A stretch of 32,329 bases of DNA from Acidobacteriota bacterium (GCA_005799825.1 SYFT01000049.1:1-32329); one strand, 5' to 3'; shown: positions 1 to 9,000, numbered from the stretch's first letter. Numbers and translations are program-made. The notes: generated by a model not told the origin, from the sequence alone.

Positions 1-306
1 ATCGCCGAGAGTTACGAGCGAATTCACCGGAGCAACCTCGTCAACATGGGTGTGCTGCCGCTCGAGTATCGCAATGGAGATACGGCGGCGACGCTCGGAC
101 TCTCAGGACACGAATCCATTACGCTCGTGGGGTCGGGCGTGGCACTGACGGCGCGAGGCACCGTTTCCGTGCGCGCCACGGCTCCCGACGGCACGATCAC
201 CGAGTGTGTGGTGACGGTTCGTGTGGACACACCTGAAGAGTTGGTGGCGTTTCGACACGGAGGCATCCTGCCGTACGTGCTTCGAAGACTCGCGCGTACG
301 AAATGA
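1..306 (+). CDS. acnA: Aconitate hydratase A, C-terminal end (partial)
   Basis: The frame is open from base 1 and ends at a stop at 304-306, so only about 101 C-terminal residues are present. They match the end of the swivel domain (domain 4) of AcnA/IRP1-type aconitases: the sequence ERIHRSNLVNMGVLPLEY contains the conserved 'ERIHRSNL.GMGVLPL' signature, followed by the GLSGHE segment and the terminal GGILPYVLRRL helix. AcnA interconverts citrate and isocitrate in the TCA cycle; the [4Fe-4S] ligands lie upstream of the window. An 8-bp-periodic array begins at its stop codon and leads into queG. Confidence 0.9.
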   Translation: MAESYERIHRSNLVNMGVLPLEYRNGDTAATLGLSGHESITLVGSGVALTARGTVSVRATAPDGTITECVVTVRVDTPEELVAFRHGGILPYVLRRLARTK

Positions 307-359
307 GCCAATGGGCTAATTAGGCAATGGGGCAATGGCCAACGGGGCAACAGCTAATG
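304..359 (+). repeat. Degenerate 8-bp-period array (CAATGRGS type), copy A
   Basis: Seven consecutive octamers can be laid out in register (TGAGCCAA, TGGGCTAA, TTAGGCAA, TGGGGCAA, TGGCCAAC, GGGGCAAC, AGCTAATG). It starts at the acnA stop codon and runs into the likely queG start. The same class appears on the opposite strand at 17191-17230. Confidence 0.6.
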
Positions 360-1394
360 GGTGTTGCTGGCGCTGATATAAAAACTAGGGCCGCAGAGAT
401 GGGGTTTGACCTCTGCGGCATTGCCCGCGCCGACCAACATCCGAGACTGGCGCGGTTGGCGGAGTGGATAGCACAGGGCCGGGCTGGGGAGATGCAGTAT
501 CTCACCGGATCCCTCGACGAACGTCGTGATGTGCGTCACACGCTGAAGACTGCACGGTCTGTCATCTCGGTCGCGGTTCTATACAACACCGATCAGCTAT
601 ATTCAATTGAAGAGTCGGGCAGCGGCCGCGTTTCGGTAGCCCGTTATGCCTGGGGTGACGACTACCACGCCGTGGTTCGCGCAAGGATTCGACATTTGCT
701 GCAATGGCTTGCCGATCAGGCGGGCCCTGGGTTCGAAGCGTTCACGTGCGTGGATGACGGCCCCGTGCAGGAGCGGGTGTATGCAGAAGCCGCAGGCCTC
801 GGATGGATCGGCAAGAACACGTGCCTCATCAATCCTTTGCTCGGGTCGTGGCTGTTTCTGGGAGAAATCGTCACTAACCTCGATCTCAATCCCGATACCC
901 CTGGCGTCGATCAGTGCGGCACCTGCACAAAGTGCCTCGACGCCTGCCCAACCGGCGCCATCGTCGCCCCCTATGACCTTGATGCCACACGCTGCTTGTC
1001 ATATTTGACGATTGAAGTGCGAGGCGCGGTGGACGAGGCGCTCCGTCCCGCGCTGAACGACCAGGTCTACGGCTGCGATATTTGTCAGGACGTCTGTCCG
1101 TGGAACCGACGCGCTGGCGTCTCTGCCGACCCTGCCTGGCAACCACGAGACGTCTTCAAGTCCCCGCGACTAATCGACCTCTGCCGCATGTCCGACGACG
1201 CCTGGGTTACCGCGCTGAAGGGGAGTGCCATGAAGCGCGCAGGCCTCCACCGCATCCGCCGGTCTCTGGCGTATGCCGCAGCGGGACTTGAGGTGAGCGA
1301 CCGAGCTCAGGCTCTTGCCGCACTCGGCGAGCATCCGAGTGCCAGCGCTACAGTAGTGGCGGAAGCCATCGAGTGGGCAGACATTCGCCCATAG
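357..1394 (+). CDS. queG: Epoxyqueuosine reductase QueG
   Basis: This enzyme carries out the last step of queuosine synthesis, a cobalamin-dependent reduction of epoxyqueuosine in tRNA in the cytoplasm. An ATG at 327 is in frame, but the ten residues it would add are encoded by the octamer repeat, so ATG 357 (MGVAGADIK) is the more likely start and gives 345 residues. A cluster of two [4Fe-4S] motifs is clear: CGTCTKCLDACPTGAI at about 187-202 and CDICQDVCPWNR at about 240-251, with an extra Cys near 213. The N-terminal domain has the family's GFDLCGIA and WIGKNTCLI stretches, and the C-terminal end is helical. Its length fits the QueG family. It lies between acnA and yqgE; nothing in the sequence shows how it is regulated. 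Confidence 0.93.
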   Translation: MGVAGADIKTRAAEMGFDLCGIARADQHPRLARLAEWIAQGRAGEMQYLTGSLDERRDVRHTLKTARSVISVAVLYNTDQLYSIEESGSGRVSVARYAWGDDYHAVVRARIRHLLQWLADQAGPGFEAFTCVDDGPVQERVYAEAAGLGWIGKNTCLINPLLGSWLFLGEIVTNLDLNPDTPGVDQCGTCTKCLDACPTGAIVAPYDLDATRCLSYLTIEVRGAVDEALRPALNDQVYGCDICQDVCPWNRRAGVSADPAWQPRDVFKSPRLIDLCRMSDDAWVTALKGSAMKRAGLHRIRRSLAYAAAGLEVSDRAQALAALGEHPSASATVVAEAIEWADIRP

Positions 1395-1404
1395 ACATTC
1401 AGCG

Positions 1405-1410
1405 TAAGAT
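1405..1410 (+). promoter_or_regulatory. Putative -10 box (TAAGAT) for a leaderless yqgE transcript
   Basis: TAAGAT lies 6 nt upstream of the ATG at 1417, so transcription would begin at or next to the start codon. No ribosome binding site is visible. The same arrangement occurs before several other genes in the window. Confidence 0.35.
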
Positions 1411-1416
1411 CCCATC

Positions 1417-1959
1417 ATGTCTTTAGCACCTACGCTTTTAATTTCCATGCCGCAGTTGACCGACCCGAATTTTGCGCGAACGTTAGTGCTGCTGTGTGAG
1501 CACAGCCCGGAGGGTGCGCTCGGGCTTGTGGTGAATCGGCCGTCGGACATCAATGCGGCCGAGGCGGTACAGATGGAGCCTCCGGTGCAGAGTCCCAATG
1601 ATCTGCCGCTGCTCATCGGCGGTCCCGTTGAGCCGGGCCTCGGCTGGATTCTCACGACGAAAGAACCCACGGTGGAGCACAAGTCGCTTGGTGGCAGCCT
1701 GTACCTGACTGCATCGCCGTCTTTACTGCGCGAAACGCTCGAGACGAGGCCCGCGCCTCGGCGCACCCTCGTCCTCGCGGGATATGCCGGTTGGGATGCA
1801 GGCCAACTGGATGAAGAGTTGTCGAACTCCGCGTGGCTCATCGCGCCTCTCGAACTCGATCTGATCTTCGAGATCCCTTTCGCCGCCTCGTGGGAGATGG
1901 CCATCCGCCGTCTGGGTGCCGACCCGCATCTGCTCCAGATGGGGCACGGCGTTCACTGA
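1417..1959 (+). CDS. YqgE/AlgH family protein (UPF0301)
   Basis: This 180-residue protein begins MSLAPTLLISMPQLTDPNFART and continues with VLLCEHSPEGALGLVVNRP, the hallmark N-terminal region of the YqgE/AlgH family. A central GGPV segment and GYAGWDAGQLDEEL follow, the latter also strongly conserved. Length is normal for the family (about 180-190). The molecular function is unsettled; the name AlgH comes from Pseudomonas alginate regulation. It begins 22 nt after the queG stop, with a -10-like box 6 nt before the ATG, so it may have its own leaderless promoter. An octamer array overlaps its stop codon. Confidence 0.9.
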   Translation: MSLAPTLLISMPQLTDPNFARTLVLLCEHSPEGALGLVVNRPSDINAAEAVQMEPPVQSPNDLPLLIGGPVEPGLGWILTTKEPTVEHKSLGGSLYLTASPSLLRETLETRPAPRRTLVLAGYAGWDAGQLDEELSNSAWLIAPLELDLIFEIPFAASWEMAIRRLGADPHLLQMGHGVH

Positions 1960-2021
1960 CTGGGGAACTGGGGAACTGGGCAAGGTAGGAAGTGAAAAAT
2001 TGGGGAACTGTGGAATTGGGG
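1958..2021 (+). repeat. Degenerate 8-bp-period array (AASTGRGG type), copy B
   Basis: Eight octamers in register: GACTGGGG, AACTGGGG, AACTGGGC, AAGGTAGG, AAGTGAAA, AATTGGGG, AACTGTGG, AATTGGGG. It overlaps the end of the YqgE gene and, on the minus strand, the tail of the four-helix-bundle relic. The same octamer occurs at 10325-10364 and 12634-12681. Confidence 0.7.
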
Positions 2022-2369
2022 TGGCTGTCGCTGTTGCGGTAGTTTCGGCCTCGGTGGGTGGTTCTGTCGTCGCGCAGGCGCCGACAGCGGTGGGGTTGTC
2101 GCCTCGGTCCCGGAGGAGTGTCAACCAGTGCGCTGCCTCGTCGGCCTCTTCATGAACGATATGCTGCTTTGCAGCACATTCTCCTAGCGACCGCACCCGG
2201 CTCATGGCCCTGTGATTTGCCGCCACGCTGCATGCTGATCGCGTCGGTTGACTTGCCAATTCCCTGGTTCCGGTTATCCCCGCAGTACTCGGCCCAGCCG
2301 AATCGCCGCGACCGCGAACGCCCGGGTGCGCTCTTCGATCTCTCTGACGGTTTCGACATCCATACGCAT
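1960..2369 (-). pseudogene. Four-helix-bundle (S23/IVP-type) protein relic
   Basis: Three minus-strand frames must be joined to read the protein. The first reads EIEERTRAFAVAAIRLGRVL from an ATG at 2369 and stops at about 2274. The second gives NQGIGKSTDAI. The third gives SVAANHRAMSRVRSLGE followed by HIVHEEADEAAHWLTLLRD. In this order they match the family often annotated 'four helix bundle protein' (related to 23S rRNA intervening-sequence proteins): 'ERT..FA..VIRL...LP', 'IG.QL.RS.TSV.ANYRA', 'EEADE..YWL.LL'. At least two frameshifts are therefore needed and the gene is probably dead. The reading frame then runs into octamer array B. The biochemical function of the family is unknown. Confidence 0.6.
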
Positions 2370-2400
2370 AGCCTCCGCAAAACCTGTGCCGCATCGTCTG

Positions 2401-2546
2401 GCTGCACGGCGGAAACTGGGTGTAGGCGCGATCGAATCGCACGCCGCGCGACGATGGAGGCTTGGTGCCTTGACCACCGGGTGGCCGTATGGCTCCATGT
2501 CGGTGTTGAGGTCGTCGGGGATGACGACCAGGACGTGAAGAGGGTG
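2401..2546 (-). pseudogene. Type I sulfatase (iduronate-2-sulfatase-like) N-terminal relic
   Basis: About 50 residues survive. One frame reads HVLVVIPDDLNTDMEPYGHP followed by VVKAPSLHRRAA, matching the metal-binding N-terminus of iduronate-2-sulfatase-type enzymes ('NVL.I..DDLN..LG.YGHP.V.TPN.D.LA'). A frameshift then leads to RGVRFDRAYTQFPPC, matching 'RGV.F..AY.Q.P.C'. The modifiable Cys position is reached, but the C-x-P-S-R motif is not there (the sequence continues SQT), and nothing of the catalytic domain follows. The relic begins 17 nt after the stop of the FGE-like gene on the same strand, which suggests a former FGE-sulfatase operon. It is too short and broken to be functional. Confidence 0.65.
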
Positions 2547-2562
2547 CTGCGCCTACTGCGCG

Positions 2563-3720
2563 TCAGCGGTCGGCGGCGCCGCGACCGACAGCGCTGCGAT
2601 TGCGTGCCAGGCGAAAACCGAGATTCGACGCTCCACTGCTTACCTCCGATTTTCCGCGGCTCCCGACGAGATATCGCGCACAGTACTGATCGGTGCACAG
2701 GTACGAGCCGCCTTTTGCCACGCGTTTCGAGGCGCCGGGCTCTTGCGGATCGAAGCTGTCGGCTGGCCCCTGCGGATTCCGCGCGACCGCGCCCTGCGCG
2801 GCGAGCACCGCGAAATAATCCGGTCGGTATAAGTCGGCGCACCACTGCCACACGTTCCCGCCCATGTCGTACAGACCAAATCCATTTGGTGGGAACGCCG
2901 TGACGGGCGATGTGCCGGTGTAGCCGTCTTCCCCGCGATCCTTTGCGGGGAACGTGCCCTGCCAGATATTTGCGGCGGGCTTGCTGCCGGGGGTGAGCTC
3001 GTTGCCCCACGGATACAGATTCCGATCGAGCCCTCCGCGCGCGGCGAACTCGAACTCCGCTTCCGTCGGCAGACGCTTGCCGGCCCATTTCGCATACACC
3101 TGCGCATCTTCAAATGCGATGTGCACCACCGGATGATCGGCGCGATCGGCCACGGTCACCCTAAAAGCGGATCCGACGGAAGGCCCTTCGGGGTGTTTCC
3201 AGCTCGCCCCCGGCGTGTAGCGCCACCATTGCAGCGGATTGTCGAGCGGCACGGGACGCGAGGTCGGTGCGAACACCGCCGATCCGGGCCCCAGCATCTC
3301 TTCCGGCACGCCAGGAAAATCTTTGGCGTCGAGTGAGCGCTCCGCGACGGTGACGTAACCGGTCGCTTTGACAAACCGCTCGAACTCGGCCGTAGTCACT
3401 GGCGCGCGATCCATCCAGAAGCCGTTGATCTCGACAACGTGCGACGGCAGCGCGTCGGGCATGCCGCACCCCTCGCACCCCATCCAGAACGTGCCGCCCG
3501 GAATCCACACCATGTCCTTCGGCGCTGGTTCCGGCGCAGCGGTCGTGTTGATGCGCACGGCCGTGTCCGTACGCACGGCAGGCGCGGCAGGCGTCTGGTG
3601 CGCCCCGTGCGATGCTGACGGAACAGGAGCGGCAGGAGCACAACTCACCGCAATCGCAAACCCGCCAGTCACCGCGGACATTTTAAACACTCCGAGACGA
3701 GGAGCGGACGCTAAGGGCAT
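2563..3720 (-). CDS. Formylglycine-generating enzyme (SUMF1/FGE) family protein, exported
   Basis: FGE oxidises a Cys in C-x-P-S-R of sulfatases to formylglycine. The domain runs from about residue 70 (MVWIPGGTFWMG) through GKRLPTEAEFEFAARGG and GLYDMGGNVWQWCADLY to RVAKGGSYLCTDQYCARY and SNLGFRLARN. Two cysteines spaced C-x4-C (342 and 347) coincide with the copper-binding catalytic pair of human SUMF1, so it looks like a true oxidase rather than a Cys-less family member. The N-terminus has basic residues, a hydrophobic stretch and AVSCAPAAP, suggesting export and possibly lipid attachment at Cys27; ATG 3681 is an alternative start. A TATAAT box lies 15 nt before the ATG. Directly downstream is a dead sulfatase fragment, so any substrate must be encoded elsewhere. 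Activity is inferred. Confidence 0.85.
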   Translation of the reverse strand: MPLASAPRLGVFKMSAVTGGFAIAVSCAPAAPVPSASHGAHQTPAAPAVRTDTAVRINTTAAPEPAPKDMVWIPGGTFWMGCEGCGMPDALPSHVVEINGFWMDRAPVTTAEFERFVKATGYVTVAERSLDAKDFPGVPEEMLGPGSAVFAPTSRPVPLDNPLQWWRYTPGASWKHPEGPSVGSAFRVTVADRADHPVVHIAFEDAQVYAKWAGKRLPTEAEFEFAARGGLDRNLYPWGNELTPGSKPAANIWQGTFPAKDRGEDGYTGTSPVTAFPPNGFGLYDMGGNVWQWCADLYRPDYFAVLAAQGAVARNPQGPADSFDPQEPGASKRVAKGGSYLCTDQYCARYLVGSRGKSEVSSGASNLGFRLARNRSAVGRGAADR

Positions 3721-3735
3721 AGATGAAGTAGGCGG

Positions 3736-3741
3736 ATTATA
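3736..3741 (-). promoter_or_regulatory. Putative -10 box (TATAAT) for the FGE-like gene
   Basis: A perfect TATAAT on the minus strand lies 15 nt before the ATG at 3720. No good -35 hexamer is apparent. I recognise no gene in the rest of the stretch 3742-3959. Confidence 0.4.
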
Positions 3742-3959
3742 CGATCAAGCCATCCGATACACCGCGCAGAAACTGCTGACGCCTTCTCCACAAGCGTCGA
3801 TGTTTGGCCGACTCATCGACCCGCTGCGATGGCATTCGGCGCTCGATAGTCCGTATCACGTGGGTCTTTTGCCTGACATAACGACCCACATCAGTTCCTA
3901 AGAGTGTTCTGCGCGTATGAGGCGGCGTCGGACTGGCACAATAAACACCCAGCCGGGCT

Positions 3960-4271
3960 CTAGCGTGGTTGGTCATGGAACATGCGGCGCACCGAGTGCA
4001 CGTAGGTGTCGTAGGCATCGATGCTTTCATCCGTGAACATGTAGGGGTCTTTAGCGTGATTCGACCAATACATATCCGTCTCGGTTTGCGTCCACCCCAG
4101 GGCGCCGCCGAATGCGTATTTGTAGGCGTCGGCAATTTCCTGCGGCGTGCCACCGTCCACTTCGACCTTCACACCCACGCTCATCGCGTAGGTGGCCGCC
4201 ACCGCGACCGACGGATGCGCAGATCCGCTGCCAGCGCTGAAGATGTTATGCAGAAGATCAATCAGCATCAA
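3960..4271 (-). CDS. Small protein of unknown function, coupled to the PrsW-like gene
   Basis: A 103-residue protein that I do not recognise. It begins MMLIDLLHNIFSAGSGSAHP, then has an Ala/Val-rich stretch (SVAVAATYAMSVGVKVEVDG) and an acidic, aromatic-rich second half containing GGALGWTQTETDMYW. The C-terminus is helical with charged residues. No metal site, signal peptide or convincing transmembrane segment is evident. Its ATG overlaps the stop of the upstream protease gene (shared bases 4268-4271), so the two are very probably co-translated. It may be a partner or a substrate of the protease, but this is inference from position alone. Confidence 0.6.
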   Translation of the reverse strand: MMLIDLLHNIFSAGSGSAHPSVAVAATYAMSVGVKVEVDGGTPQEIADAYKYAFGGALGWTQTETDMYWSNHAKDPYMFTDESIDAYDTYVHSVRRMFHDQPR

Positions 4272-5269
4272 TTTGGCCTCGTGTCGAACGTTGCCCAGGC
4301 GGCGGCGTTCAGCTGGCGGACTTCTTGAAAGAACGCGCGCGCGATCTCGGTCTTCGATTTGCGAACGGCCACACTTGTGCCGCGCCAGGCCGCGCGAATC
4401 AGCGCGAAATGCATGCGGAAAATTGCGGAGCGCGCGAGCGCGTCACGACGATGCCCGAAGTCGATCGCAATCGCCATCGCAAACAGCGGCAACGTGAGCC
4501 ACGGCGTCAGCTGGCCGTTGCCGAGAAGTTTTCCAGCAGCCGATCCTGTGTCGACAGTGACATTGGCGAGCGTGTGCTCGAGCGCAACCCACGCGAACGT
4601 CACCGCCGCGGCACTCCACCATGGCGCCGGGATTCGGCGGAGCCAAGCGAGTGGCGCGACGCGCTGCGCAGGACCACGTCGCTTCAATGCCAACGACACG
4701 CCGATGCCTACTGACGCGATGCCCGTTGCCGCTGCGTGTCCGATGAAGCCGACACTACCCCAGGCGCCGGGGATAACGTAAAAGCCGCCGAGGTGTGGGC
4801 CGTACTGGAGCGACATGTCGTGCAAGACGACGTCGGAGTTGATCACGAGCTCGATGTTTTCGACGAGCGCAAATCCAGCGCCGGCCGCGCACCCGGCTAG
4901 GAGCCAGTCCGACAAATTGAACTCGCGGCGTTGACGACAATAGAGAGCGGCGAGCAGCAGCACCGGCAAGAGTTTCACGATCTCTTCCACGACCGGCACG
5001 ATGGCCCAGCCCATGGCGCCGTCCGCGATGTCCACGCCTATCCAGCGGAACAGCCATCCAATCGCGAGCATCAGCGGCACGGCGAGACCAATACCCCATC
5101 CGAGCGCGGCGGTGGCTGTGCGCCACGACGTTGTGCGCGTCCACGCGGTTAGCACGAGAATTTCGAGAACGAATTGAATCTCGCGCCACCAGACCGACGG
5201 TGCTTCGATGAACAGCCAACCGAGCATGAAGACGAACAGTCCCAAACTAACGATCTCGCGGAGAGTCAT
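4268..5269 (-). CDS. PrsW-like intramembrane glutamic protease family protein
   Basis: This is a multi-pass membrane protein of about 333 residues with the three PrsW-family motifs, each in a predicted membrane segment: VVEEIVK (about residues 96-101), FALVENIE (about 135-142) and HAAATG (about 180-185). Bacillus PrsW uses such acidic residues to cut the anti-sigma factor RsiW. The family also includes CAAX-like and uncharacterised members, so the substrate here is unknown. A GTG at 5275 lies two codons ahead of the ATG at 5269; the ATG is preferred. The C-terminal 60 residues are soluble and basic. It is followed, with an overlapping start, by a 103-residue unknown protein. No anti-sigma factor gene is nearby. 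Confidence 0.8.
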   Translation of the reverse strand: MTLREIVSLGLFVFMLGWLFIEAPSVWWREIQFVLEILVLTAWTRTTSWRTATAALGWGIGLAVPLMLAIGWLFRWIGVDIADGAMGWAIVPVVEEIVKLLPVLLLAALYCRQRREFNLSDWLLAGCAAGAGFALVENIELVINSDVVLHDMSLQYGPHLGGFYVIPGAWGSVGFIGHAAATGIASVGIGVSLALKRRGPAQRVAPLAWLRRIPAPWWSAAAVTFAWVALEHTLANVTVDTGSAAGKLLGNGQLTPWLTLPLFAMAIAIDFGHRRDALARSAIFRMHFALIRAAWRGTSVAVRKSKTEIARAFFQEVRQLNAAAWATFDTRPN

Positions 5270-5317
5270 TCGCACTAGAGCCTAGCCGACTTTTCAGTCT
5301 GCTGTCGATCATCAGTA

Positions 5318-5560
5318 CTATCGGGGCCTTTGGCTTGCGCGGCGACGCTCGGCGACGCGATTAGTCCGGGAGCCATGGATATCGTGGGGCAACGACACCA
5401 TCCCCTGCCCCGCACTCGGGAGCAAAGTGGCGTAGATACGACCACGCACTCGAAAGTCCGAGTGATTCTTGTGCGCCCCCTCGACAACCTCGGACAGGTC
5501 GAGCGCCAGCTTACGGAACTGTGCTTTCTTCGTGCGTATCGTTCTGACGCCGTATACCAC
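5318..5560 (-). pseudogene. YjbR/MmcQ-like protein, C-terminally truncated
   Basis: The first 55 residues (FRKLALDLSEVVEGAHKNHS, then DFRVRGRIYATLLPSAGQGM) match the N-terminal half of the MmcQ/YjbR family ('LPEV.E..H.GHPDFRV.GK.FA.L...MV.L'). After MVSL the sequence loses resemblance and stops after 80 residues, whereas family members have about 115. The remaining start is a GTG at 5560. It lies back to back with a symporter relic that begins at 5569. The family has a double-wing DNA-binding-like fold of unclear role. A decayed gene is the best reading; a short functional variant cannot be excluded. Confidence 0.5.
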
Positions 5561-5568
5561 CTCGTGCA

Positions 5569-5950
5569 GATGCCCACCCCCCCCCTCCTCCTTCTGTACG
5601 GCGTTCTCGCCTGGGTGTTGTTGCAGTTCGCCATTGGCGCGTGCGTTTCACGTCGCATGGCCACTGAGGACGACTACTTTGTGGCCGGCCGCAAGCTGGT
5701 GCCGATCCTCTCGACACCTATCGTCTTTGCGACCTGGTATGGCGCGGAAACCTGTTTCGGCGCCGCCGGTCAGGTGTCTGTAAACGGACTCTCCTCGACC
5801 TGAGCGGAGCCCTTCGCCTCCGGCGTCTGCTTGCTCCTGTCGGGCTTGTTGTTTGCGATCTCGCTGTGGCGGCGCAAACTGATCACATGAGCCGCTTTGT
5901 TCGTTCAGCGCTTCGGCAACCGCGCGGCAAAGCTGGCGGTCGGCACACCA
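5569..5950 (+). pseudogene. Sodium:solute symporter (SSS family) N-terminal relic
   Basis: From ATG 5569 the frame reads MPTPPLLLLYGVLAWVLLQF, then EDDYFVAGRKL and IVFATWYGAETCFGAAGQVS, the typical first two membrane helices of SSS-family (SglT/PutP-like) transporters. TGA codons interrupt the frame at 5801-5803 and 5888-5890, yet the same frame continues with family-like sequence (FASGVCLLLSGLLFAISLWR, then FVQRFGNRAAKLAV). Similarity ends near 5950 and the other 10 or more helices are missing. It is therefore a truncated pseudogene with nonsense mutations and no frameshift in the surviving part. I see nothing recognisable between 5951 and 6045. Confidence 0.65.
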
Positions 5951-6045
5951 CACCGCCGCGAAAGAACCTTGCAGGAACTGCGCTGTCGCCCCCACTGGAC
6001 ACCGCAGCGTCTGCCACACAATTCCAGCCAGTTCCCCGGTTCCGC

Positions 6046-9000
6046 CTATCGCCCCTGAACCGCGTCCAGCTTCAGCCGCGCGGCTTCCGCGTTGAATGCA
6101 GCAAGATCCTTGGTCAGGATGCGATCGACGTTGTCGATGAGCACGTTCAGTTCCGCACTGAGCGCTGCCAGGATTGGAGCCGCATTCCCGATAGGCTTGC
6201 CATCGCCGCTGTCGACCATCGACAACAACGATGCCAGCCGGTTGTTCACCTTGATGGGGAAGTTGAGCGGGTCCTGGCCGGCCTGGTTCTTCACCTGGTA
6301 AATCTCGCCTTCCACTTCGTTTAGTGAGGTGACCAGCGCGTCAGCCGCGGCCTTGAGTCGCGCATCGGACGATTTCGTCAGTCGATCGGCTACGTCGGCT
6401 TTGATGCGCCGGATATCGATCACCGCCTGGTTGGCTTCAGTGACCTTGTCGCGAATACGAATCGCCAGGTCGAACTGCTCCTGCAGATCCGCATCGGTTT
6501 CGTCAATGTGGAGGGGATGCCGTCTGACCATGAACGGCTGCGTCTGCGTCACTCCGTTCGCGGTCATCCGCACCTGGTATGTCCCCGGCGCCGCGGCGGG
6601 CCCCTGCACGCCGCCGCCCCACAGAATCATGTTGGGGAAGCTGGTGGCCGGGGGATACCGCAGGTCCCACGTCACACTCTGCATGCCCTGCGCCATCGGT
6701 GCGTTGGCCACACCGCCGCCTCGACCGCCGCCTCGGCCTGCGCCTGGCGCGGCAGCGCCTCCCCCTGCGGCTCCTGCTGCGCCTGCAAACGTACGAACCA
6801 CCGCACCGGCCTTGTCGAGTATTTCCAGTGTGAGGCTCGTGACCGAAGCAGTGACCCAGTACTTGATTTGTGCGCCGTTGGTGGATCGAATGGCATCCTC
6901 AGGGGCGAACAAGTAGGCTGGCGACGCAGAGGGCACGGCTGGACTGAACTGACGAATCGGCGCGATGTCATCGAGCACATAGAACCCACGGCCGTGCGTG
7001 GAGATCACCAGGTCACGAGCTTCCACAATCAGGTCCGACACCGGCAGGCTCGGCAGGTTCAGCGAGAGCGACTGCCACGTGGCGCCATCGTCATAGGAAA
7101 TGTAGACGCCCTTGTTCGTGCCTGCATAGAGCAGACCACGGCGCTTGTGATCCTCGCGCACCACATTGACGTATTCCTCATTGCTGATCCCGTTCACGAT
7201 CTTCGTCCACGTACGGCCAAAATCGCGCGTGCGGAAGATGTACGGCGAGAAGTCGTCAAGTAACGGCCGCTTCACCGCCGCGTACGCTGTGCCAGCGTCA
7301 AACGATGACGCATCGATGATGCTGACGCGGCCGAAGTCCGGCATGTCTTTGGGCGTGACGTTTGACCAGGCCTTGCCGCCGTCACGTGTCACATGCATCA
7401 GCCCGTCGTCTGACCCCGCCCAGAGAACATTGGCGTCCGTTTTTCCTGGAGCAAGCGCAAAGACCGTGGCATAGACTTCGGGCCCGTTCATGTCTCCTGT
7501 GATCGGGCCGCCGGAGTGTCCCATGGTCTTCGGATCGTGCCGGGTCAGGTCGCCGCTGATGCGATCCCAGTACTGCCCGTTGTTGGTGGTCCGCCAGACG
7601 TGCTGCGTGGCGGTGTAAAGCACGCGTGGGTCCACCGGCGAAAAGATGATGGGGAACGTCCACTGAATACGCTCGACCAATGCACTCGATGGTTCGCCCG
7701 AGAACATCCGTGGGTATGGATGCACCTCACGCTGCTGGCCGGTGCGGCGGTTCGTGTATTGCAGCCAGCCGCCGTTTACCGAACCTGCAAAGAAGGCGTC
7801 CGGGTCTTTGGGATCCGGAGCGATGTAGCCAGGTTCAAAGCCACCGGGGTTGTACATCTCCGATGCGGTGCCACCGGCACGACCGCCACGGCCGCCGCCA
7901 CCGCCTGCTTCATTGGGGAGACACACGGTGTTGCCATCCTGCTGCGCCCCGCACACGTGATAGGGGAAATGTCTGGTGGTGACCACGTGGTAATACTGCG
8001 GCGTCGGAAAGTCACGGGCCGTGAACGGATTCCCGCCGGTGTATGTGACAGCACCGCCGGTGTCGCTGGCGTGCAGGATGTGCTTCGGATCGGCCGGGTC
8101 AATCCACAAATCGTGTGAGTCGCCGCCCGCGAAACTGGTCATAGTCTTGCCGCCGTCAGTAGACTTGAATGTGCCGACGTTCAGCAAATAGACCGTGTCG
8201 GCGTTGGCGACGTCAGCGGTGACGTGGGTGTAGTAAAACGCCCGCTGACGAATGTTGCGGCTGCTGTTGACCATCATCCACGTGGCGCCTGCATCATCCG
8301 AGCGGAACAACCCGCCGTTGGCATTCTCGACGAGGGCATACACCCGGTTGGAATCGGCACCGGACACTGACACACCGATGCGACCGATCAGGCCGGTGGG
8401 CATGCCGGGTGCACGCGTAATCTCTGCCCACGTCTCGCCACCATCGGTGGACTTGAACAGCCCGCTGCCCGGGCCGCCGCTCGACATCGTGTATTCCAGC
8501 CGGAAGGCTTCCCAGAGCGCGGCATAAATCACGTTGGGGTTCCTAGGATCAATCGAGAGATCAATGGCGGCCGTCTTCGCGTCGCGAAACAGGGTGCGCT
8601 TCCAGGTGTTGCCGCCATCCGTACTCTTGAAGACGCCTCGTTCGTCGTTCGGTCCTCCGTGATGCCCGAATGCCGCCACATAGACGATGTCTGGGTTCTT
8701 CGGGTGAATGCGAATTTTTGAGATGTTCCTGGCGTCACGGAAGCCGATGTGCGTCCATGTCTTGCCGGCGTCGGTGGACTTGTAGACGCCGTCGCCAGAC
8801 ATGATGTTGCCGCGTATGCACGTCTCGCCCATGCCCAGATACACGATGTCTGGGTTGGTTTCAGACACCGCGACGGCGCCCACCGACGAACTGCCTACGT
8901 GACCGTCAGTGACCGGGACCCAGGTCTCACCGCGGTCAGTCGTCTTCCAGAGGCCACCACCGACGGCACCAAAGTAGCCCTCGTTCGGGCGTCCCACGAC

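Noticed and set aside
3742-3959. Minus-strand peptide rich in Arg upstream of the FGE-like gene
   Set aside because: The sequence (for example HRRLWRRRQQF) could be the end of a small basic protein, but I recognise no family, and the frame overlaps the neighbouring 103-residue gene in a different register.
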